Source: Bradyrhizobium ontarionense
Lineage (GTDB): Bacteria > Pseudomonadota > Alphaproteobacteria > Rhizobiales > Xanthobacteraceae
Length of the DNA stretch: 64,000 nt
NCBI RefSeq assembly: GCF_021088345.1
Contig: NZ_CP088156.1
Span: 4,898,001-4,962,000 of the forward strand
Direction of reading: 5' to 3'
Below the pieces are notes generated by a model. It did no database searches. It was given only the letters and a program-made list of their open reading frames with translations, and had not been told where the DNA came from. The position numbers were made by a program, and so were the translations under genes. Shown piece by piece: positions 20,679 through 31,464 of the stretch; the stretch's first letter is position 1, and the number at the start of each line of letters is the position of its first letter.

Positions 20679-23636
20679 TCAGTTCAGAGCTTCGTCGAGC
20701 AGCGCCTTCAACTGGGCGAGATGCTTCGACATCAGGCCCGTGGCGGTGGCCGCCGACGCCGCGCGGCCGGCATAGCGCGGACGCTTGCTCTTGCCGCCGG
20801 TCTGGTTCAGCACCCACTCGATATAGGGCTCGATGAAGTGCCAGGCACCCATGTTGCGCGGCTCTTCCTGACACCACACCACTTCGGCGTCCTTGAACCG
20901 ACTGAGCTCGGCGACCAGCGCCTTGAGCGGCACCGGATAGAGCTGCTCGACGCGCATCAGATAGACGTCGTTGAGCCCGCGCTTCTCGCGCTCGTCGTAG
21001 AGGTCGTAATAGACCTTGCCGGAGCACAGCACGATGCGGCGGATCTTGTCGTCGGGAACGAGCTTGGTCTTGTCGTCCGCCTGCATCTGGGCGTCATCGT
21101 ACAGGATGCGGTGGAAGGTCGTGTCCTTGGCGAGCTCGTCGAGCCGCGACACCGCGCGCTTGTGACGCAGCAGCGACTTCGGCGTCATCAGGATCAGCGG
21201 CTTGCGGATCTCGCGGTGCAGCTGGCGGCGCAGCACGTGGAAGTAGTTCGCCGGGGTGGTCGGATAGACCACCTGCATGTTGTCCTCGGCGCACATCTGC
21301 AGATAGCGCTCGAGGCGCGCGGAGGAGTGCTCCGGCCCCTGGCCTTCATAGCCGTGCGGCAGCAGGCAGACGAGGCCGGACATGCGCAGCCACTTGCGCT
21401 CGCCCGACGAGATGAACTGGTCGAACAGCACCTGCGCGCCGTTGGCGAAGTCGCCGAACTGCGCCTCCCACAGCGTCAGCGCGGTGGGCTCGGCGAGCGA
21501 GTAGCCATATTCGAAGCCGAGCACCGCCTCTTCCGACAGCAGCGAGTTGATGACCTCGAAGTGGCCCTGCTCCGGCGTCAGATGGTTGAACGGGGTGTAG
21601 CGGCTCTCGTCCTCCTGGTCGATCAAGACCGAGTGACGCTGCGAGAAGGTGCCGCGCTCGCTGTCCTGGCCGGAGAGACGGATCTTGTGGCCTTCCAAAA
21701 GCAGCGTGCAGAATGCCAACGCCTCGCCGGTCGCCCAGTCGAGCCCGACGCCGCTGTCGATCGCCTTGGCGCGGTTCTCGAGGAAGCGCAGGATCGTACG
21801 GTGCGGGCGGAAGCCGTCCGGCACCTTGGTGATCTTGCGGCCGATATCCTTGAGCCGGTCGATCTCGACGCCGGTCACACCGCGGCGCGCTTCCTCTTCC
21901 TGGTCAGCCGACTTGAAGCCCGCCCACTTGCCGTCGAGCCAGTCGGCCTTGTTCGGGCGATAGCTGGTGCCGGCCTCGAACTCGGCATCGAGACGCGCGC
22001 GCCAGTCGGCCTTGGCCTTCTCGACCTCGCCCTCGGTCATCACGCCTTCGGTGACCAGGCGCTTGGAGTAGATCTCCAGCGTCGTCGCATGTGCACCGAT
22101 CTTCTTGTACATCACCGGCTGGGTGAACGCCGGCTCGTCACCTTCGTTGTGGCCATGCCTGCGATAGCAGAACATGTCGATGACGACCGGCTTATGGAAC
22201 TTCTGCCGGAACTCGGTCGCGACCTTGGCCGCGAACACCACCGCCTCGGGATCGTCGCCGTTGACGTGGAAGATCGGCGCATCGATCATCTTGGCGACGT
22301 CGGACGGATAGGGCGACGAGCGCGAATAGCGCGGATAGGTCGTGAAGCCGATCTGGTTGTTGACGATGAAATGGATCGAGCCGCCGGTCCGGTAGCCCTT
22401 CAGATCGGACAGCGCAAAGCACTCCGCGACGACGCCCTGGCCGGCGAAGGCCGCGTCACCATGCATCAGGAGCGGCAGCACCGAGATGCGCATGTCCGGC
22501 GGATCACCATGCTGGTCCTGCTTGGCGCGGACCTTGCCGAGCACGACGGGGTCGACGATCTCCAGATGCGACGGGTTGGCGGTCAGCGACAGGTGGATGC
22601 GGTTGCCGTCGAACTCGCGATCCGAGGAGGCGCCGAGGTGATACTTGACGTCGCCCGAGCCTTCGACCGCGTCGGGGTTGGCAGAGCCGCCCTTGAATTC
22701 GTGGAACAGGGCGCGGTGCGGCTTGCCCATGACCTGGGTCAGGACATTGAGGCGGCCGCGATGCGGCATGCCGAGCACGACCTCCTTCACGCCGAGATTG
22801 CCGCCGCGCTTGATGATCTGCTCCAGCGCCGGGATCAGTGCCTCGCCGCCGTCGAGACCGAACCGCTTGGTGCCGGTGAACTTGACGTCGCAGAACTTCT
22901 CGAAGCCTTCGGATTCGATCAGCTTCTGCAGAATCGCGCGGCGGCCTTCGCGGGTGAACGAGATCTCCTTGTCCGGTCCCTCGATGCGCTCCTGGATCCA
23001 GGCCTTCTGCGCCGCATTCGTGATGTGCATGAACTCGACGCCGAGCGTCTGGCAGTAGGTGCGCTCGCAGATCGCGACGATTTCGCGCAAGGACCCGTAT
23101 TCGAGGCCGAGCACGTGATCGAGGAAGATCTTGCGGTCGAAATCGGCCTCGGTGAAGCCGTAGGAACGCGGGTCGAGCTCCTCGCGGTTGCGCGGCGCCT
23201 CGATGCCGAGCGGATCGAGCTTGGCGTGGAAATGGCCACGCATGCGGTAGGCGCGGATCAGCATCAACGCGCGCACGGAGTCACGGGTGGCCTGGTTGAT
23301 GTCGGCCGCGGACAATTCGACGCCCTTGGTCTGCGCCTTGGCCGCAATCTTCTCGCCGACCTTCTTCTCGACCACGGCCCAGTTGCCGTCGAGCGCGGAG
23401 GTCAGCTCGTCGCGCGGCGACACCGGCCAGTTGCTGCGCTCCCAGGACGGGCCCGACGCGTTCTTCTGGACATCCGCCGGCGCATCCTTCAGGCTCTTGA
23501 AGAACTCCTGCCAGTCGGCATCGACCGAGCTCGGGTCCTTCTCGAAGCGGGCGTAGATTTCGTCGATGTAGGTGGCGTTGGCGCCCTGCAGGAAAGATGA
23601 CAGGGCGAAGGCAGCGTTCGCATCTTGGCGAGACAT
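20679..23636 (-). CDS. sucA: 2-oxoglutarate dehydrogenase E1 (thiamine-diphosphate dependent)
   Basis: 985 residues from 23636 (MSRQDANAAFALSSF). E1 decarboxylates 2-oxoglutarate with ThDP and succinylates the E2 lipoyl group. Landmarks are the N-terminal NATYIDEIYARFEKDPSSVD segment that binds E2, the GMPHRGRLNVL motif, HGDAAFAGQGVVAE, and IVNNQIGFTTYP. The C-terminal transketolase-like half contains VVWCQEEPRNMGAW. The ATG at 23636 is preferred over a frame-open start at 23672 because it matches the family N-terminus. Confidence 0.97.
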   Translation of the reverse strand: MSRQDANAAFALSSFLQGANATYIDEIYARFEKDPSSVDADWQEFFKSLKDAPADVQKNASGPSWERSNWPVSPRDELTSALDGNWAVVEKKVGEKIAAKAQTKGVELSAADINQATRDSVRALMLIRAYRMRGHFHAKLDPLGIEAPRNREELDPRSYGFTEADFDRKIFLDHVLGLEYGSLREIVAICERTYCQTLGVEFMHITNAAQKAWIQERIEGPDKEISFTREGRRAILQKLIESEGFEKFCDVKFTGTKRFGLDGGEALIPALEQIIKRGGNLGVKEVVLGMPHRGRLNVLTQVMGKPHRALFHEFKGGSANPDAVEGSGDVKYHLGASSDREFDGNRIHLSLTANPSHLEIVDPVVLGKVRAKQDQHGDPPDMRISVLPLLMHGDAAFAGQGVVAECFALSDLKGYRTGGSIHFIVNNQIGFTTYPRYSRSSPYPSDVAKMIDAPIFHVNGDDPEAVVFAAKVATEFRQKFHKPVVIDMFCYRRHGHNEGDEPAFTQPVMYKKIGAHATTLEIYSKRLVTEGVMTEGEVEKAKADWRARLDAEFEAGTSYRPNKADWLDGKWAGFKSADQEEEARRGVTGVEIDRLKDIGRKITKVPDGFRPHRTILRFLENRAKAIDSGVGLDWATGEALAFCTLLLEGHKIRLSGQDSERGTFSQRHSVLIDQEDESRYTPFNHLTPEQGHFEVINSLLSEEAVLGFEYGYSLAEPTALTLWEAQFGDFANGAQVLFDQFISSGERKWLRMSGLVCLLPHGYEGQGPEHSSARLERYLQMCAEDNMQVVYPTTPANYFHVLRRQLHREIRKPLILMTPKSLLRHKRAVSRLDELAKDTTFHRILYDDAQMQADDKTKLVPDDKIRRIVLCSGKVYYDLYDEREKRGLNDVYLMRVEQLYPVPLKALVAELSRFKDAEVVWCQEEPRNMGAWHFIEPYIEWVLNQTGGKSKRPRYAGRAASAATATGLMSKHLAQLKALLDEALN

Positions 23637-23734
23637 GATGGCGTCCTGGTAATTTTCGCTGCGCCAATTCAAAAACGGCGCAATGCCTGACCCGCGGGAA
23701 AAGCGGATCAGGCTCGGGTTAGGACCGTTTACCT

Positions 23735-23749
23735 TATTTATTGTAAATA
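23735..23749. promoter_or_regulatory. AT-rich inverted repeat upstream of sucA
   Basis: TATTTA-TTG-TAAATA is a perfect 6-3-6 inverted repeat, 99-113 bp upstream of the sucA start and in strong contrast to the GC-rich surroundings. A second imperfect hairpin lies closer to sucA (around 23690-23715). It could be a promoter element or operator giving sucAB a promoter separate from sucCD; the role is inferred. Confidence 0.4.
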
Positions 23750-23777
23750 TTCGCGCCGAAAAGCACTAAGGCCTGAA

Positions 23778-24662
23778 TCAGGATTTCAACTTTTCGACAA
23801 GCGTCTTCCCGAGCCGCGCCGGCGACGGAGAGACTGTAATACCAGCAGCTTCCATGGCCGCCGTCTTCGAACCGGCGTCGCCCTTGCCGCCCGAAATGAT
23901 CGCGCCGGCATGGCCCATGCGGCGGCCGGGAGGTGCCGTGACGCCGGCGATGAATCCCACCATCGGTTTCTTGCGGCCGCGCTTGGCTTCGTCTTTGATG
24001 AACTGCGCCGCGTCCTCCTCGGCCGAGCCACCGATCTCGCCGATCATGATGATCGAGGTCGTCTTCGGATCGGCCAGGAACATCTCCAGCATCTCGATGA
24101 ACTCGGTGCCCTTGACCGGGTCGCCGCCGATGCCGACCGCGGTGGTCTGGCCGAGGCCTTCCGACGTGGTCTGGAACACCGCCTCATAGGTCAGCGTGCC
24201 AGAGCGCGACACGATGCCGACCGAGCCGGGCTTGAAGATGTTGGCCGGCATGATGCCGATCTTGCACTCGCCGGCGGTCATCACGCCGGGGCAGTTCGGC
24301 CCGATCAGGCGGGACTTGGACCCCTGCAGCGAGCGCTTGACCCTGACCATGTCGAGCACCGGAATACCCTCGGTGATGCAGACGATCAGCGGGATCTCGG
24401 CGTCGATGGCCTCACAGATCGCGTCCGCGGCGCCCGGCGGCGGGACGTAGATCACCGAGGCGTCGGCGCCGGTGGCCTCGCGGGCCTCCTTGACGGTATC
24501 GAACACCGGCAGGCCGAGATGGGTGGAGCCGCCCTTTCCGGGCGAGGTGCCGCCGACCATCTTGGTGCCATAGGCGACCGCCGCCTCGGAATGGAAGGTG
24601 CCGTTCTTGCCGGTGAAGCCCTGGCAGATGACCTTGGTGTTCTTGTCGATCAGGATGGACAT
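23778..24662 (-). CDS. sucD: Succinyl-CoA synthetase alpha subunit
   Basis: 294 residues. SucD binds CoA and carries the phosphohistidine intermediate. The N-terminus [20 protein letters not shown], the CoA-binding region, and the catalytic His251 in [14 protein letters not shown] are intact. It is separated from sucC here by a DUF1579 gene and a microprotein gene, whereas sucC and sucD are adjacent in most bacteria. Confidence 0.97.
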   Translation of the reverse strand: MSILIDKNTKVICQGFTGKNGTFHSEAAVAYGTKMVGGTSPGKGGSTHLGLPVFDTVKEAREATGADASVIYVPPPGAADAICEAIDAEIPLIVCITEGIPVLDMVRVKRSLQGSKSRLIGPNCPGVMTAGECKIGIMPANIFKPGSVGIVSRSGTLTYEAVFQTTSEGLGQTTAVGIGGDPVKGTEFIEMLEMFLADPKTTSIIMIGEIGGSAEEDAAQFIKDEAKRGRKKPMVGFIAGVTAPPGRRMGHAGAIISGGKGDAGSKTAAMEAAGITVSPSPARLGKTLVEKLKS

Positions 24663-24718
24663 GCGTGGTGCCTACTTTTCAGTTGGATCTTTGTGTCTTG
24701 GGAAATTGAGCCGTCTTG

Positions 24719-24847
24719 TCATTGGTCACGCGAACGAATCCAGCCGATCAGTCGACGCATGAGAGGACCTCGGACGAACAAGAACCAGATTGCCATGAGT
24801 GCGACGAAAGGCCCCCAGTTGCCCAGGACTGTCCAATACTCATCCAT
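24719..24847 (-). CDS. 42-residue single-span membrane microprotein
   Basis: This short frame begins at the ATG at 24847 and ends at TGA at 24719. It encodes MDEYWTVLGNWG, then a hydrophobic helix (residues 13-25: PFVALMAIWFLFV), then a basic amphipathic tail (RGPLMRRLIGWIRSR) ending DQ. The negative N-terminus, single helix and Arg-rich C-terminus fit an N-out/C-in small membrane protein by the positive-inside rule. A GGGG sequence about 12 bases upstream could be the ribosome-binding site. It fills most of the 246-bp gap between the DUF1579 gene and sucD on the same strand. Function unknown; it may be an accessory of a membrane complex or an accidental frame, though the composition is far from random. 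Confidence 0.55.
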   Translation of the reverse strand: MDEYWTVLGNWGPFVALMAIWFLFVRGPLMRRLIGWIRSRDQ

Positions 24848-24908
24848 GTCCAATGCGCCCCATCAGGATTCATTGATCTGAAGTTCACCTCCGACGCCCC
24901 CGCCGGCA

Positions 24909-25385
24909 TCAGCCGCTACGCCGGTAGACGCCGTCCATCACGTCGGACCAGCCCTCGGCGTCCGGCGAGAACTGGATCTTCAGCGTATAGGTGGCGTCGT
25001 CAACGACCTCGTAGATGTGCCGCGCGTTGCCGCGCAGCGAGCCGCGCACCAGAACCAGGGCGTTGCCGCTCCAATTGCCGGAAGCAGGCGACTGCGCGAA
25101 GTAACCGAGCGAATCGTGCCAGAACAACTTGTAGAGCCGATCCTCGCGGTCATAGGTGAAGACCGCGTGGGTGGCGAAGCTCTCCTTGCCGTCCCGGGTC
25201 TGCCGGGTGTCCTGGATCAGGTAGAAGCCGTTCAGGTCGATGCGCGCCGAAACGTGCGCGGTCGCCTTCCCGCCTTCAGCCCAACGCGACGCATGGACCG
25301 TCTCCTCGCCGCGCCATTCGCCGGCGAACACCGCAAGCCTGCGGTGCTCCTCGGTCGGCGTCGGCGCGGAGAGACGGTCCCGCAT
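24909..25385 (-). CDS. DUF1579 family protein
   Basis: 158 residues. The pattern [20 protein letters not shown], followed by beta-strand segments ending in the region [20 protein letters not shown], fits DUF1579, a lipocalin-like fold without assigned function. It begins 6 bp after the sucC stop, so it is translationally close to sucC and cotranscribed. No signal peptide is seen, so a cytoplasmic location is expected. A ligand-binding role is possible from the fold but not shown. Confidence 0.8.
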   Translation of the reverse strand: MRDRLSAPTPTEEHRRLAVFAGEWRGEETVHASRWAEGGKATAHVSARIDLNGFYLIQDTRQTRDGKESFATHAVFTYDREDRLYKLFWHDSLGYFAQSPASGNWSGNALVLVRGSLRGNARHIYEVVDDATYTLKIQFSPDAEGWSDVMDGVYRRSG

Positions 25386-25391
25386 CGGACA

Positions 25392-26588
<1,197 letters not shown>

Positions 26589-26647
26589 AAGAGCTTGCTC
26601 CCCGACCCCCGATGGGGTGACTGCCGGAATTCCCAATTCAGGACGCC

Positions 26648-26657
26648 TGGTATACCA
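26648..26657. promoter_or_regulatory. TGGTATACCA palindrome upstream of sucC, GntR-type operator candidate
   Basis: A perfect 10-bp palindrome TGGTATACCA overlaps a second half-site (TATACCA) and lies 60-69 bp upstream of the sucC start, in the mdh-sucC gap. TGGTATACCA-type sequences are typical operators of GntR/FadR-family regulators. No GntR gene is in the window, so the regulator is unknown. Confidence 0.4.
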
Positions 26658-26715
26658 TATACCAAACATCCTGCAACTCGACCTCGGCGGGCTTGCGGCC
26701 CGCTCATCCCTGCGC

Positions 26716-27774
<1,059 letters not shown>

Positions 27775-27798
27775 CTATGGCCAATTGACGGGCCTGCC

Positions 27799-27812
27799 TT
27801 GATTTCGATCAG
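27799..27812. promoter_or_regulatory. FNR/FixK-like box candidate upstream of mdh
   Basis: TTGAT-TTCG-ATCAG matches the TTGAT-N4-ATCAA consensus at nine of ten positions. It is centred about 122 bp upstream of the mdh start. The distance does not by itself favour activation, and a chance match is possible. Confidence 0.25.
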
Positions 27813-27920
27813 TGCCGGGCGACGGATACTCGTGGTCCTTTCAGCATGACGGACGTGGCCTTTTCGCGGCCGTGTGCCCATCGGCGGGCTCGGCCGGACA
27901 CGCTGGCGGACCCGTCTTCG

Positions 27921-29102
27921 TCAGGTTTCGACCAACCCCGTAGAAGTCCCTGATGCAGCCGAGTCCTTCCGGCCATGCGGCAGGGCGAGATAGGATTCGG
28001 AGCCCATCTCGATCAGGCGCGAGGTGGTCCGCTTGAACTCCATGGCCTCGACGCCCTCGGCTGCGACGTAGAGCGAGATCGGATCGGCTTCGGCCGAGGC
28101 GATCAGCTTGACCGCGTTATCGTACAGCGTATCGATCAGGGTAATGAAGCGCTTGGCGGCGTTGCGTTCCGCGTAGTCCATCACCGGCACGTGGTCGATC
28201 AGGATGGTGTGGTAGTCGTGCGCCAGCCGCAGATAGTCCGAAGCCGCGAGCGGCTTGTCGCAGAGATCGGCAAACCCGAAGCGCGCCACGCCGTCGGCCG
28301 AGCACGGCACGTGCAGGACCCGCCCCTTGATCGTGATGTCGCGCGGCCTGCATCTGGCGTTGCCGGTCAGCTTGACCCAGGCCTTGTCGAGGGCGGTGCG
28401 CGCATCGACGTCCGCCGGCACCAGCCACATCCTGACGCCGGCGAGCTTCTCCAGCCGGAAATCCGTGCGTGCGTCCAGCCGCACCACGTCCATGTGGTCG
28501 GCGATCTGCTTGATGAAGGGCAGGAACAGCGCGCGGTTGAGCCCGCCTTTGTAGAGATCCTCCGGCGCCACGTTGGATGTCGCGACGACGACCGTGCCGA
28601 GCTCGAACAGCTTGGCGAACAGGCGCCCCAGGATCATCGCATCGGCGATGTCGGTGACGTGGAATTCGTCGAAACAGAGCAGCCAGGCCTGGTCGAAGAT
28701 CGCCTGCGCGGTGAGCCCGATCACGTCGGCATCGGCAAGCTCGCCGCGTGCGATGTTCTGGCGGTAGCCGTAGATGCGCTCGTGCACCTCGGCCATGAAT
28801 TCGTGGAAATGCGCGCGCCGCTTGTGCTCGACCGGACAGGTCTGAAAGAACAGGTCCATCAGCATGGTCTTGCCGCGCCCGACCTCGCCGTGAACGTAGA
28901 GGCCGTGCGGCGGCTCGCTCTTGTCGGCAAACAGGCGGCCGAACAGGCCCTGCTTGCGTGCAGGCCTGTAGGTGGAAAGCCCTCGCTCCAACGCCGCCAG
29001 GGCGTCGGCGACCTCGGCCTGGGCTGGGTCGGCCTCGATGGCACCGGAATCGACGAGAGACTGATATTGCGCGCGGAACGCGTCGGAGGGAGTGGACAGC
29101 AT
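27921..29102 (-). CDS. zapE: Cell division protein ZapE (AFG1-like ATPase)
   Basis: 393 residues. AFG1-like P-loop ATPase; in E. coli ZapE acts on the FtsZ ring late in division, and the mitochondrial homologue works in protein quality control. Walker A GEVGRGKTMLMDLF (about 71-84), Walker B LLCFDEFHVTDIADAM, and the sensor region VVVATSNVAPEDLYKGGLNR are visible. It lies 236 bp downstream of the mdh start region, on the same strand as mdh, and is probably an independent unit. Confidence 0.93.
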   Translation of the reverse strand: MLSTPSDAFRAQYQSLVDSGAIEADPAQAEVADALAALERGLSTYRPARKQGLFGRLFADKSEPPHGLYVHGEVGRGKTMLMDLFFQTCPVEHKRRAHFHEFMAEVHERIYGYRQNIARGELADADVIGLTAQAIFDQAWLLCFDEFHVTDIADAMILGRLFAKLFELGTVVVATSNVAPEDLYKGGLNRALFLPFIKQIADHMDVVRLDARTDFRLEKLAGVRMWLVPADVDARTALDKAWVKLTGNARCRPRDITIKGRVLHVPCSADGVARFGFADLCDKPLAASDYLRLAHDYHTILIDHVPVMDYAERNAAKRFITLIDTLYDNAVKLIASAEADPISLYVAAEGVEAMEFKRTTSRLIEMGSESYLALPHGRKDSAASGTSTGLVET

Positions 29103-29214
29103 GAGCCCACTCTAGGCCACGAGACTTACAGAAAATGCAATCCGCAAATGGTGGAAGCCGCCATGCAGCCGGGCCGTGATGTCTTGGTATATGGCACGCA
29201 AACGCCGCCAGGCT

Positions 29215-29233
29215 CGTTAGCCCCGGGCTAACG
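29215..29233. promoter_or_regulatory. 19-bp inverted repeat between thpR and zapE
   Basis: CGTTAGCC-CCG-GGCTAACG has perfect 8-bp arms and a 3-bp spacer. It is about 113-131 bp upstream of zapE and 64 bp after the thpR stop on that strand. It lacks a T-run, so it looks more like an operator than a terminator. No regulator is known. Confidence 0.45.
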
Positions 29234-29297
29234 ACGTTGGGGTGGCTCACAGCTTGGCCTCAGAGGAACGCTGCCGTGAAAGATCCCACTGCAGCCC

Positions 29298-29837
29298 TCA
29301 TTCTGGGCAGAGGTCGTAGGCGTCCTCGACCACATAGGGGCCACCGCCGGTTGAGGCGCGCGCCGAGAACAGCACGAAGCGCTCGGCCACGAACACCCGG
29401 CTCGGAAAGTAGCCACGGACCGACAGATAGTCGGCAACGTCCTGGCTCGATGCATCGTGCAGCCGGGCCAACGTGACATGCGGCACGAACTTGCGTCCCT
29501 CGGGATCGAGGCCGATCCGCTGCATCAGCCGCTCCAGCTCGGCCTGCAGCTCGATCAGCGGTCGGCTCGGCGCAATGTTGGCCACCACGGCGCGCGGCTT
29601 GCGGCCGCCGAAGCTCGACAGCCCCTGCACCGTCACCTCGAACGGCTTGCGATTCACCCGCCACAGCATCGATGCGATCTCGTTGGCCGAGGCGCCGTCG
29701 ATGTCACCGATGAAGCGCAACGTGACGTGGTAGTTTTCGGGATCGATCCAGCGGGCGCCGGGGAGGCCACCCCGCAAACCGGAAAGCGTGTGGCCGACCT
29801 CGGCCGGAATTTCCAGTCCAGTAAACAGACGCGGCAT
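29298..29837 (-). CDS. thpR: RNA 2',3'-cyclic phosphodiesterase
   Basis: 179 residues of the 2H phosphoesterase (LigT/ThpR) family, which opens 2',3'-cyclic phosphate RNA ends and can reversibly form 2'-5' linkages in vitro. Both HxT motifs are visible: His37/Thr39 in YHVTLRFIG and His120/Thr122 in FVPHVTLARL. Length is typical. It is upstream of zapE on the same strand with a 195-bp gap. Confidence 0.93.
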   Translation of the reverse strand: MPRLFTGLEIPAEVGHTLSGLRGGLPGARWIDPENYHVTLRFIGDIDGASANEIASMLWRVNRKPFEVTVQGLSSFGGRKPRAVVANIAPSRPLIELQAELERLMQRIGLDPEGRKFVPHVTLARLHDASSQDVADYLSVRGYFPSRVFVAERFVLFSARASTGGGPYVVEDAYDLCPE

Positions 29838-30044
29838 CGTTTCGGGACTCCCGATGCAGGAGGCTGATCCCGAAAATTGACGAGATCATGCCTTGACGAG
29901 AAATGATCGACGACGAATCGCCGATGCATAATTCCTACCGAATTTATATGACTCCGCGACGGATGGTGCGTTAACGCCGGTAAATCCTGCGGAAAACCCG
30001 GTCTTTAAGGTTATCGCAATCCGTCGGCGGACGGCCTCGTTCCC

Positions 30045-30734
30045 TCATTGCCCACGAAGCGGACGCAGGAATGCTTCCGCCGTAGGCAACAGCCTGGACA
30101 CGATGATGTCGACGCCGGCTGCCGTCGGATGAATGCCGTCAGCCTGGTTCAGCTTGGCGTCGGCGGCGACGCCGTCGAGGAAGAACGGATAGAGCGACAC
30201 GCCGAATTCCTTGGCGAGATCCGGGTATATCGCATTGAATTTCGCCGCGTAGTCGCTGCCGTAGTTCGGCGGCGCCAGCATGCCGCAGAGCATGACGGCG
30301 ATGCCCCGCGCCTTCAGCCTGGTCACGATCTCCGTTAAAGCCTTGCGCGTCACGGCGGGGTCGACGCCACGCAGGGCGTCGTTGGCGCCGAGCTCGACGA
30401 TGACCGCTTCGGTCCCGTCCGCCACCGACCAGTCGAGCCGGTCGCGGCCGCCGGACGCGGTGTCACCGGACACGCCGGCATTGGTCATGGCGACATCCAC
30501 GCCACTGTCCCTCAGAGCTTTTTGCAGCTTTGCGGGAAACGCGTCCGAGGCGGACAAACCGAGCCCAGCGCTCAGGGAATCGCCGAGAACGACGAGCTTG
30601 ATCGGCTTTGATGCGTCCGCGCCCGCGAAGGCCGGCTCGACTGTCATCAAGGCGAGCATCAACACGAGTATGTGCACGAAGATATGTCCGCGCCTCTCGA
30701 CCCGGCTTGCGGAGTTGCCATATGACCGAGCCAT
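30045..30734 (-). CDS. Exported arylesterase / SGNH (GDSL) hydrolase, TesA-like
   Basis: 229 residues from the ATG at 30734. An N-terminal basic stretch and hydrophobic segment (about 17-36, ending PAFAGA) form a signal peptide. The SGNH blocks are clear: GDSLSAG with nucleophile Ser53, GVSGDTASGG (block II), GANDALRG (block III) and DGIHP with Asp199/His202 (block V). The family hydrolyses esters, thioesters or lysophospholipids in the periplasm. The start codon shares bases with the start codon of the divergent ABC ATPase gene (CCATGG), so an alternative downstream start (for example a GTG near 30677) cannot be excluded. This divergent arrangement is common for TesA and YbbA/YbbP. Confidence 0.9.
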   Translation of the reverse strand: MARSYGNSASRVERRGHIFVHILVLMLALMTVEPAFAGADASKPIKLVVLGDSLSAGLGLSASDAFPAKLQKALRDSGVDVAMTNAGVSGDTASGGRDRLDWSVADGTEAVIVELGANDALRGVDPAVTRKALTEIVTRLKARGIAVMLCGMLAPPNYGSDYAAKFNAIYPDLAKEFGVSLYPFFLDGVAADAKLNQADGIHPTAAGVDIIVSRLLPTAEAFLRPLRGQ

Positions 30735-31464
30735 GGACAGTCTCATCGAAACCTCGCATTTGGCCGGCCTCGCGCCGGACACCATTACCATCTCGAACGT
30801 CAACCTCTCGCTCGGCACCGGCGCGGCGCGGGTTCATATCCTCAAGGACATCAGCCTGCGGGTGGGACAGGGCGAGACGATCGGCCTGATCGGCCCCTCG
30901 GGATCGGGGAAGTCCACGCTGCTGATGGTGATGGCGGGGTTGGAACGTCCTGACAGCGGTGAGGTGGTGGTCAACGGGACGGCTTTCAATGCCCTGGACG
31001 AGGACGGATTGGCCCGGTTCCGCGGCCGCCAGGTCGGCATCGTCTTCCAGTCCTTCCACCTCATCCCGACTATGACCGCGCTGGAAAACGTCGCGGTACC
31101 GCTGGAGCTCGCCGGTCACGCCGATGCCGCCGAGCGCGCCGCCCGCGAGCTGACCTCGGTCGGGCTGGGCCACCGCCTGAACCATTATCCGACCCAGCTG
31201 TCCGGCGGCGAGCAGCAGCGCGTGGCGCTGGCGCGCGCCCTGGCGCCGGACCCCGCCATCCTGGTGGCGGATGAGCCGACCGGCAATCTCGACGAGACCA
31301 CCGGCCGGCAGATCATTGACCTACTGTTCACCAAGCACGCCGAGCGCGGCATGACGCTGGTTCTGGTGACCCATGACAGCGGCCTTGCGCACCGTTGCGA
31401 TCGCGTGGTGCGGCTTCGTTCGGGCCGGATCGACGGCGACGCTCACGAGCACGCCGAGGCATGA
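30733..31464 (+). CDS. ABC transporter ATP-binding protein (YbbA/LolD-like)
   Basis: 243 residues. Walker A GPSGSGKST (54-62), Q-loop FQSFHLIPTM, signature LSGGEQQRVALARAL and Walker B ILVADEPTGNLD are intact, with the MacB/LolD-type GNLD ending. The adjacent FtsX-like permease and divergent TesA-like esterase point to the YbbA-YbbP system, thought to act in envelope lipid or exported ester handling. The last codons overlap the permease start by four bases (ATGA at 31461). Confidence 0.92.
   Translation: MDSLIETSHLAGLAPDTITISNVNLSLGTGAARVHILKDISLRVGQGETIGLIGPSGSGKSTLLMVMAGLERPDSGEVVVNGTAFNALDEDGLARFRGRQVGIVFQSFHLIPTMTALENVAVPLELAGHADAAERAARELTSVGLGHRLNHYPTQLSGGEQQRVALARALAPDPAILVADEPTGNLDETTGRQIIDLLFTKHAERGMTLVLVTHDSGLAHRCDRVVRLRSGRIDGDAHEHAEA

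Noticed and set aside
20652..23600. A 982-codon open frame on plus antisense to sucA
   Set aside because: It mirrors sucA codon usage in a GC-rich genome; the translation is Arg/Ala/Asp/Leu-rich with no domain, and the minus-strand product is an unmistakable E1 subunit.
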